From Apostichopus japonicus (lineage: Eukaryota; Echinodermata; Holothuroidea; Aspidochirotida; Stichopodidae): 64,000 nt of DNA. Below the pieces are notes generated by a model that saw nothing but the letters and a program-made list of their open reading frames with translations, was not told the origin of the DNA and made no database searches. Shown in pieces: positions 31,777-64,000 of the stretch (position 1 is the first letter of the stretch; each line of letters begins with the position of its first letter). The DNA lies in assembly GCF_037975245.1 (NCBI RefSeq), contig NC_092573.1:8338501-8402500 (forward strand). Direction: 5' to 3'. The position numbers were made by a program, and so were the translations under genes.

Positions 31777-31942
31777 TTGAAATTATTATATATTATGTGG
31801 GGCGGGGAGGGGAGGGTAGGGGTAGGAGGGGGTAGCAGGGGGAGGGGTAGGAGTCAGATCAACTGTGGTGAAAATCATTGCTTTGAATCATTGGGGCACC
31901 TGTGTCTATTGCAAGCCACATGAGACAAACACCTCATACTAT

Positions 31943-32263
31943 ATATCCTCGTATTAATTCGAATATTTACGCGTATTAAATCAGACAGTAACTGCTTTCG
32001 CAAACGACTTTCGAGAGTTATCACGTTGTAGCCGCGCGCCAGTGCAATAAATGAGAGATTGCAAAGTTAGTCTCTATTGACGTAGGCCACCCAGACCCAG
32101 GCCAAACGTACTTGATCTAGACAACAATCACGGTATTAATATGTGTATATTATATTCGAATTAATACGTGTATATATTCGAATTAATACGTGTATAAATT
32201 CCAATTAATCCTCATATGAATTCGAATAAATACGTGTTTATATTCGAATTAATAAGAGGATAA
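31943..32263. repeat. Inverted-repeat unit with ATTCGAATTAATACGTGTAT minisatellite
   Basis: TATCCTCGTATTAATTCGAA at the left recurs inverted at 32239-32262. The right half (about 32130-32330) holds several degenerate direct copies of a roughly 20-base ATTCGAATTAATACGTG unit. Possibly a degraded MITE. Confidence 0.5.
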
Positions 32264-33479
32264 ATGTCAGCTATACTGGCTTATAATATATACGCGTATT
32301 ATATATTCAAATTAATACGCGGATATATTATGCGGTGTTTGTCCCATATGGCTTGCCATAAGCGGACGAACAAGCGTGATCAAACGTATATCAACTATAA
32401 CGAACGATCCATTTCTGTTCTGCTCGTTGACGCGGATATCCAAGTATACGTTTCACATGAACCCATGGACTAGGGAAATGGAGAAGGGGGGGGGGGCGCA
32501 GGGACGAATGTATGAGAATCCAGAATGGACGCACGAGATAATAGACTTAAGGTTTTAATATAACACACGATCTCGACAGAACGTCATATTAGCATATTTT
32601 GACATGTCAAAAATTATCATGTTTTCTTATAGCGTTTCGCCTGTGAAAGACAACATCTTGACAATCGAGTATGTTTGTCACCGGTTTACTCACTGCTATC
32701 ATGTTGATATGTATAGGCTATAACTTGACAAGTAAACGAATGTTGTGATTTGTATGTGTGTGTATCTACGTAGAAAAAAAAGGGGCGCATTCTGTGTGTG
32801 TTTTGCGGTGTCAAATAATGAAAAATTAATGTTACTTGGAAGCTCGACATAATTTATTTCATGTTTTCGACGTGGTGGGAAGTCTGGCATGAACAGTATA
32901 ACACACGGTGTCAAAATAATGTTGGATATTGTTCTTTGTAAAGATGGCACAATACAGACGTGTTGCAAGTTAATTAAAGGTATAATTACACGTTTTGCTG
33001 GCTGATTTTGTCATCAGTGAAGAGTAGCCTGGTTAAATTCGGAAACTCAAGAAAAACTAAAAAAAAAATACAATCAAATCAATGTAGGCCTATTTGGTTT
33101 TCACACGGTTGCAAATGTGTGCAAAACTTCTTATTGGGTGCTTGACGGTTCTAAATTTGCAATATACAGGCCTACATGCGTTGAACACTTTACCGTTATT
33201 TCCCTTTTTTCTCCCTCTTTTTATTTTTTTGGTCGTACAGCTGATAAATTGATCAAAACAGGAAGTGATGTAACCGGCAGAGAACATAGCACGTGCTTGT
33301 AATTGACCTGTTATTGCGAACTCTGTTCTTCCGGTTCAACACTTTGAATTGGTCTACCAACTAATAATATTGCATAATATCAGACCAACTCCCCCCCCCC
33401 CCTCATTTGGTTGTATTGGCTTATATAGGCCTATGCTCCGTGGCATGATACCCTTCATGCCCACAGCACTTCACCGTCA

Positions 33480-33815
33480 GTCGGGGGCAACTCATTCAGT
33501 CGTTAGGGTTTTCCTTTTCAAGCTCAAGGGTATTTATTAGCACAACCTAGCGTTTAGCCCTAATTCCAAATCTATAATAGGCTAAGTGGTGTTAATATGC
33601 CTCCGAATGCACAATTTGACTTCAATACTTAGACATTTTACTGGGGAGACCCCCATACAGATCCCCTAAAAGGGAGCTGTATTCAACGACCCCACAGCCA
33701 CACCCATCATTCGACATTTTTTTTATTCTGTCTGCAGCACGGCGCCATAAAGTTCATCCCCTTCGAAAATCAGTGGGGGGAAAATTGGAATTTGGCCCCT
33801 CGACTTTCGAAATCC
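33480..33815 (+). repeat. Interspersed repeat R1, copy 3
   Basis: TCAGTCG, TATTTATTAGCACAACCTAGC, GCACAATTTGACTTC, GGGGAGACCCCC, CACAGCCACACCC, CGCCATAAAGTTC. Aligns through its length with 560-860. Confidence 0.5.
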
Positions 33816-34058
33816 GATGTGCATGTCGGTGATCCGCACAGAGCGCTGTTTTGCGACATTGACAAGCGCCCCCGGTCGGAAGGTCGCAAAAGTTCAGATT
33901 GCCTTGTATAAGATAAGCTGTAAAGCAGACGGACGGCACGTACCAATATAACAAGCAATATGATTTTGACATGTGTACCAGTCGTGAAGGTGCTTTTCAG
34001 AGTAGCCCGCATGTACTATATCAATATATATAAAGCATTATGGTTTATGCAGTGCTAT

Positions 34059-34490
34059 GGAAGCTTATACGTGCCATCAACATAAGAAAAACTTTGCCCC
34101 ATAAGTTGACATTTTTCAGTATATATATTTTTCAGTATATATTATCACTTAATTCATCACTTAACAATTAAACATTTAGCAGATTTTTTTTATGAATTGA
34201 CGACATATGATAAGTTTTCAATTAAACATTTTGCAGAAATTGTTCGATTGCTCAGATGGAATGAAGTGAACAATTAAACATTTTGCAGAAAAGTGTTGAA
34301 TTGACGAGATCTGATAAGTTATCAACATTTGCAAAATTTTTTCAATTGCTAAGTTAGAGCAACAGAGCAATCCACCATTTTTTTTCTGATTTTTGATAAG
34401 ATATTATATTGTTATCTAAACAATTTACTGAAAAAATGTTGACTTATTGGGGCAAAGTTTTCTTATGTTGATGGCATTTTTAAGCTTCCG
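34059..34490. mobile_element. Fold-back element with about 60-base inverted arms
   Basis: GGAAGCTTA, then GCCATCAACATAAGAAAA through TTTTTCAG (34059-34119), recurs inverted at 34428-34490 with only a few mismatches. The interior has three copies of CAATTAAACATTTTGCAGA (34163, 34219, 34270) and two of GAATTGACGA. No target duplication was defined. Confidence 0.7.
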
Positions 34491-36020
34491 TACAGTACAA
34501 ATAAACTCCACATAAATAACTCGAGTTTCTATAACACGCGTTTTGTATATCAGCATAAGAAAGCTGAATAAGACAAGTTCAGACATTTTAAAATAATAAA
34601 AGCTCACATCAAAGAGAGTCACTGGCTTTAGCAAGAAGGACAAAAATCTCCATTATCTTCCCCTTATAAATTAGAATGGCGGGAAAGCCATGCCAGGTGT
34701 GGTTCGATTACGTCGCTAATGCGACGGTGTGTAAGGGCTTGGAGGTGGATAAGTATGTTATGATGTAATTCTTGTTATAGTGTTGGACGGAATGAAATTC
34801 TCATCGATACCAAACTCTTCACCCCCCCCCCTCCCTTCACCCTTCCAGCGGGAAAATACGTCCTTCAACTTTCACTACATGCGTAAAGTACACCTCCGTT
34901 TATTCAAGAGGCGCGAGTCGCATATGCAAAATATTTGGTCTAGCCGTACATGTGAGGATTGAGATTGGTTGGAAGGTAGCATTTGTTAAGGCGTAACGAC
35001 CATTTTTTCTTTGCCAAATGCGCTGGGTCGATCTTTACTGTTCATCACGCTATGAGCGATTCATTCCTGTGATTGCACTCGCCTAAAATGGGGGAGGAAA
35101 TATAACAGCCGTAGCATTTTTGTAATTTGCTGTAGAGAGACTCATTCGCGTCACTGAGCAGACTCAACAGAGTCTAGTTGGAAGATGGGGGGGGGGGGGG
35201 GTTGGTGGGATCAGATTGAAGGTAACGACGATAAACAGTCCCTGTCCCCTCACTTCCCTGAAATGACATGGGGGTTGAAAACCTCACCTAAGAGAATATC
35301 AGTATTGCCTGAAAATTTAACTTGATACCTGCTGTAGTTCTGCAGTGAAAGTAGACGGGATACGTATTGATGGAAGTATCCATATACAAAATTCAAAATG
35401 AATGTTGACTTTTAGTTGTCTGTTAGTTTGCCTTTCTGTGTGTGTGTGTAAAGGGAGGGGAGTGGAGTGGAGGGGGCAGGGCAGGGCAGCATCCACGAGA
35501 GCCTGGGAGGACGATGGTGGCACGGGCTCCTCCCTTCCACCCCCCTCCTCATATCAAATCCCCACTTTCCATCGAACGGCTAACATATAAATCACATGCA
35601 CACAAAATTGTTTACACACACTAACAGTAACACCCATCTTTATATAATATCTTTACAATGATGGAAATAATATCAAAATTGTGAATCTAAGATCCCTTCC
35701 TCAAACAAATATTTCTCGAAGGGGAGGGTGGCCGGCGTCCTATCACCGTGACAGTCATCACCCACAAGTTTGTGGTGACTTCTTGCGGATGTTGTGTTAT
35801 GAACAGGATCTTTGGGCGAGTGTGGTTCCCAACCTCCAAACCCAACCCCTCCCCACTCCCCGGGGTATCGGTGTATGAGTCTTGAAATATATCATTAACA
35901 TATGACTTGTGGGACGCTTTTGCATAACCCCGAGAACAACGCCCCCATCTTATCTCTAGTGAACAACGCCCTCTTCCCACCCTTTCCACTATGTTTCCAT
36001 GCAGTATTTACATGGACCAA

Positions 36021-36048
36021 CCAGGGAGTTGTTATGGCAACTCCCTGG
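36021..36048. repeat. Hairpin H1, copy 2
   Basis: CCAGGGAGTTG, loop TTATGG, CAACTCCCTGG: 11-base perfect arms, same arm sequence as at 26479. Confidence 0.75.
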
Positions 36049-36336
36049 ACCAAGTTAGACTGTAAAACAAGGTGAATTCTTCCTGGAGGAGCTAACAGCA
36101 TGTCTCGCGTAACTTTTGTAAGTTCACGTTCTTATAAAAGTCCGCTCACTATGGGTTATTCGGCGAGTCTTTGGTACATTCTACTTACAATACTATATAT
36201 ATATATACCGCCTGTAGAGTACCCGTGATATTTGAATCCTCTCATGGGTTAAACTACATGCCACCGGGTGGAGAACGTCTATGAATTACATCCATTTAAA
36301 AAAATATATATATATATAGAATGCAACAGGTTCGTA

Positions 36337-36599
36337 CCGTGGCTGTCAAAGGACATTTTCAGATTCCGATGTTTCGACTTGTTGGTTTCGAAATCTCGAG
36401 ACCAAAACGTCGTCACATCGAAATCTTAAAACGAAAAAGTCGAAATCTCGAAACCAAAACGTCGAAACATCGAAACAAAAAAGTCGAAATCTGCGAAACG
36501 AAAAAGTCGAAACATCGAAATCTCGAGACCAAAAAGTCGAAATATCGAAACCCCAAAGTCGAAATATCGAAGTCTCGAAATGTCTCTTTACAGCCACGG
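36337..36599. mobile_element. TA-flanked MITE with internal TCGAAA-type array
   Basis: Inverted ends CCGTGGCTGTCAAAGGACAT and ATGTCTCTTTACAGCCACGG (few mismatches), with TA on both sides, as for Tc1/mariner insertions. The interior (about 36370-36585) is an imperfect array of units like GTCGAAATCTCGAAACCAAA. 263 bases, no open frame of its own. Confidence 0.7.
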
Positions 36600-37281
36600 T
36601 AGGCTCGTCACACATAAACGTTTTTTTTTTTATAATCGAGGATCAATCTTTTACAAAGCTGATTTGCACACAATGGAATAATAAGGTATTGTGCTGTTTT
36701 ATTGAATGACCTTCGTGACCATTAGAAAAGACAAATCTTCGGGAGTTCTCATAACAAAAATATATATTTTGATTAATTCGATATGAAAAGGCCGCGGGCA
36801 CAGAAATTACATGGAATCGGCAATATTTGACATGAATCTGTACTTAAATCTTAAATTCGGTGCTAGAATCCCCTGGAGTTTTCATGTCTGAAAGAAGAAA
36901 ACGTGACCCGGTAATAATGGGATTTTACCGAGTATGTGTACACTGTTTAGCATTCCGGTTACCTCAACATTAGTAAACAGGTGCGTAGACTAAAGGAAAA
37001 CAATACGAATAATACACAAACAAACGCAAAACAGGTGAAGACCATCTTGAAGTTTCTTTGAAAAATGAAAATTTGTGACAATCCCGTCAACTGGAGTCAA
37101 TAATGACGTCGTTTTGTAACCATGTCTTTTACAAAACTATTGTTTCAATTGTTACTCCCTCCCCCACCCCCTCCTTTAACCACCCAGGCTACCTCCACGA
37201 AGCACGGTAAAATGTTGTTTGTTTGCATGTTCGACAGGGTCCCTGTGACTGTTTTACAAATTCAGTTCATACTGGTAGGAA

Positions 37282-37627
37282 CAGTGGCGTAGGAAGGTAC
37301 TTTTGAGTGGGGAGGGAGGCTGAAGACTGATGGCCGGCCTGGGGGAGGTTTTTTTTTGCATTTCCAGGTGGCTTCAGATGCAATTTGGTGCAATATAGCA
37401 TACTTCAACACCCACTCCATTTTGTAAACTTAAGTTTGTATTTTCACCTGGCCTTAGATGCAATTTGGTGCTCCAAATGAGATTTTTTTTCTCATTTGGA
37501 AATGAAAAAGGGGTTTTCTGACTTGCGAAGCGGGGGGGGGGGGGGGCGGAATGATACTTCCGCCCCTCCACATTTTTCACTGGGGGGGGGCTGGCGCCCC
37601 CAGCCCCCACCCGTTCCTACGCCCTTG
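37282..37627. mobile_element. hAT-like MITE, family B copy 2
   Basis: Same ends as 30048-30293, flanked by GGTAGGAA at 37274-37281 and 37628-37635. 346 bases; longer than copy 1 because a segment beginning GATGCAATTTGGTGC is partly repeated inside. Confidence 0.9.
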
Positions 37628-39744
37628 GGTAGGAAACAAAACCTTTTTCATGCGAAGGCGTCCTTGTGCTTCTGAAAGTGGGGAATGAGAGGGGTATATT
37701 TAAATATTTTCAAATTTGACCTCTAACTAATCACTGTAAATGTTTCCTTTATGTACTTCTTATCCTATATATATACATTTATAATTAAACTGGAATAAAA
37801 AAATGAAGAAAAAAAATGGCATGGAGTTTGAGAGTGGTAAAAATGCAGGTTATTAATAAAGCAATTAAATGATCAAGAGGAAGGTAAAATTTTCTTTAAT
37901 GACCATACAGTAAGTGGGGTAGGAATGAAATGCATACGTGCCCTCCCCCCCCCCACTAACAAAAATGGAGAGGTGCAACATGTTGCCCATCCCTCCCCCT
38001 ATTGGCACCTACGTAACAATGCAAAGGCTTTACAGGAAAAAAGGCACGTGATAAAAACATTTCGGGGAAATATTCTTTATTCAACTAGAGAGTTCGTACA
38101 AACAAATTTACCTTAAAATATTATTGGATATGAACATATTGGTAGTGTAGGAAATGAAATATAAAATATAAAATATGAAGCATATTTTAAGTAAGTTTTA
38201 TCCTTCATAAACTACTAAATTGGAGACATTATAGAGACACGGAAACATTCAAGTGTTTTTGTTTGTTTCTGTTACAAATTATTTGATCCTTGTTGTAACT
38301 ATAATAAAATTAAAGTTATCATCATTATATGGTTCAAAACTTTCAACCTTTAGTTTGTTAAGGCACTGTTACTGATAGGAAAAAAAGAAAGAAAGAAAGG
38401 TTTTAACGATGAGAATATTCCAGCCTTGTAACATCTTAATGTCAGAAAAGGATTTTAACCTCAAAATTTACAATTCTAAAGAAAATGGGAAGAACAAGTT
38501 CTTTTTCATCCCAAATTGCTAATTGACAATTTATGCAAACTACTTGAGGTTATAGATCTACAGTTTTGATCCCCAACCCCCCTCCCCCCGCCACCCCTCA
38601 CCCTCCGACCTCTTTCCAGCAAATTGGTGTTGAGAGCCAGAAAGTGACCCATGGACAATTATGCTACTGAACCCTCTTTTCGTCTTCATATTTCCTTTAG
38701 TATGTAGTACACATGAGAAAATACTTTTTATCCTGCTTTCCACCCCCTAACTTACCCCATGCAGACCTCAGGTCTTTAGCCCCTGACTGCACCCCCCCCC
38801 CCCCCTTTTCAGCAGGCCTGTTTCTTATACACAACATATGCTAATATTATTCTCAGGGTTGGACATACAGAAAATATATTGACTGGAATGTATACTAATT
38901 AGGTGCAGAAAACATTTGGAAGAAAGAATATTGGGCTTATATATATTTACATTGTTTTTCGTGTGGTATTAAAGGTATATCTAATAAAATATTGTCACTT
39001 CAAGATCAAAACAAAACTTCTAAACATTATATATAATCTACTATCCATTTTTTTTCATGATAAACTTTTCTTCAATAGAAATATAGTGATTTTTATATAA
39101 ATATATATGAAAACATATATATGAATACATATATATGAATACATATATTTTGTATTCATTCAGAGGTTTGTCAATACCTATTAGTAATAATACTGCTTGA
39201 TTTTAAGCACTGTATGAATGAGAATTCAAAAAAGAAATATATTACGAACTATTTTGTCTGGATTATGTGCCTTACGAATGGCAGTTTCAACTGTTATAAC
39301 TAGAGGTGTTTTATATAGACTTATCATGTAGTGGTATCCGTTTGTACATGATAAAGTTTTCTCTCAAGGAAAAATAATTTCTTTTCGGAGGTATATATTT
39401 TAATGATAAAAAATAGAGCTAAGATATTATAGTAATACAACTCCAAATTCACTTCCCATTAAATACTTCATTATCGGTTAGGTTGGACACTGTGCAAAAG
39501 CATATAATCTGAGTTGTCATCTTATTGAAGAGGCTGATAGGTAGGAAAATATCCTTCTCCTCCCAACGACTAAATATTATATTCAGTGAACATCAAAACT
39601 GAAATGTAAAATATTTTACAGAGAAGAAAAAAGAAAATTAAAAAAAAAACTATAAATTACTACTCAAAATATTTATGCAAAATTGTTGTCTCTGGCTCAA
39701 AAGCGTCTACAGGCATTTACAGCCCCAACGTGTGAATATTGGTT

Positions 39745-64000
<24,256 letters not shown>

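Larger units (their letters stand above)
28608..39744. other. Intergenic region between SLC22 and REJ genes
   Basis: Holds two family B hAT elements, repeat R1 copies, inverted-repeat and fold-back elements, and the TA-flanked MITE. No coding exon is supported. The SLC22 promoter should lie just right of 28607 and the REJ 3' UTR just left of 39745. Confidence 0.6.

Overview
The window is nuclear DNA of an animal, not a microbe. It has short GT-AG exons split by AT-rich introns, many microsatellites and mobile-element relics, and no operon structure. A receptor-for-egg-jelly (REJ) protein, a glycine/glutamate-chloride-type Cys-loop channel and an SLC22 transporter together suggest a marine invertebrate deuterostome, most likely an echinoderm. 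The species is an inference from gene content and repeat style; nothing here proves it.

Three protein genes could be assembled exon by exon, with reading frame kept across every junction except one. (1) About 1.7-8.9 kb, + strand: a Cys-loop ligand-gated channel subunit in eight exons (449 codons from ATG 1731). Its signal-peptide exon is probably upstream. (2) 15.97-28.61 kb, - strand: an SLC22 major-facilitator transporter in nine exons (867 codons). It carries an unusual Ser/Glu/Gln-rich insertion of about 350 residues in the TM6-TM7 cytoplasmic loop, inside one 1,275-base exon. (3) 39.7 kb to the right edge, - strand: the 3' part (20 exons, about 1,210 codons) of a REJ-domain protein. It runs REJ module, GAIN/GPS autoproteolysis site, Ser/Thr/Glu-rich stalk, one transmembrane helix and a proline-rich cytoplasmic tail. 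It ends after a single helix, unlike the many-helix polycystins. Its N-terminus lies beyond base 64000.

The gap between genes 1 and 2 (8.9-15.97 kb), where the genes converge, and the gap between genes 2 and 3 (28.6-39.7 kb) hold mobile-element debris and no convincing gene. Four non-autonomous hAT elements of two families have perfect 8-base target duplications (20351, 59778, 30048, 37282). There is also a TA-flanked element carrying a TCGAAA-type array (36337), a long-armed fold-back element (34059), several hairpins, LINE-like 3' tails ending in GCGCTATATAA, and minisatellites.

The three genes do not form a pathway. Each is an independent membrane-protein gene: a neurotransmitter-gated channel, a solute carrier, and a cell-surface receptor of the type known from sperm-egg interaction. 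A possible + strand gene start (ATG 57579) sits inside a REJ intron.
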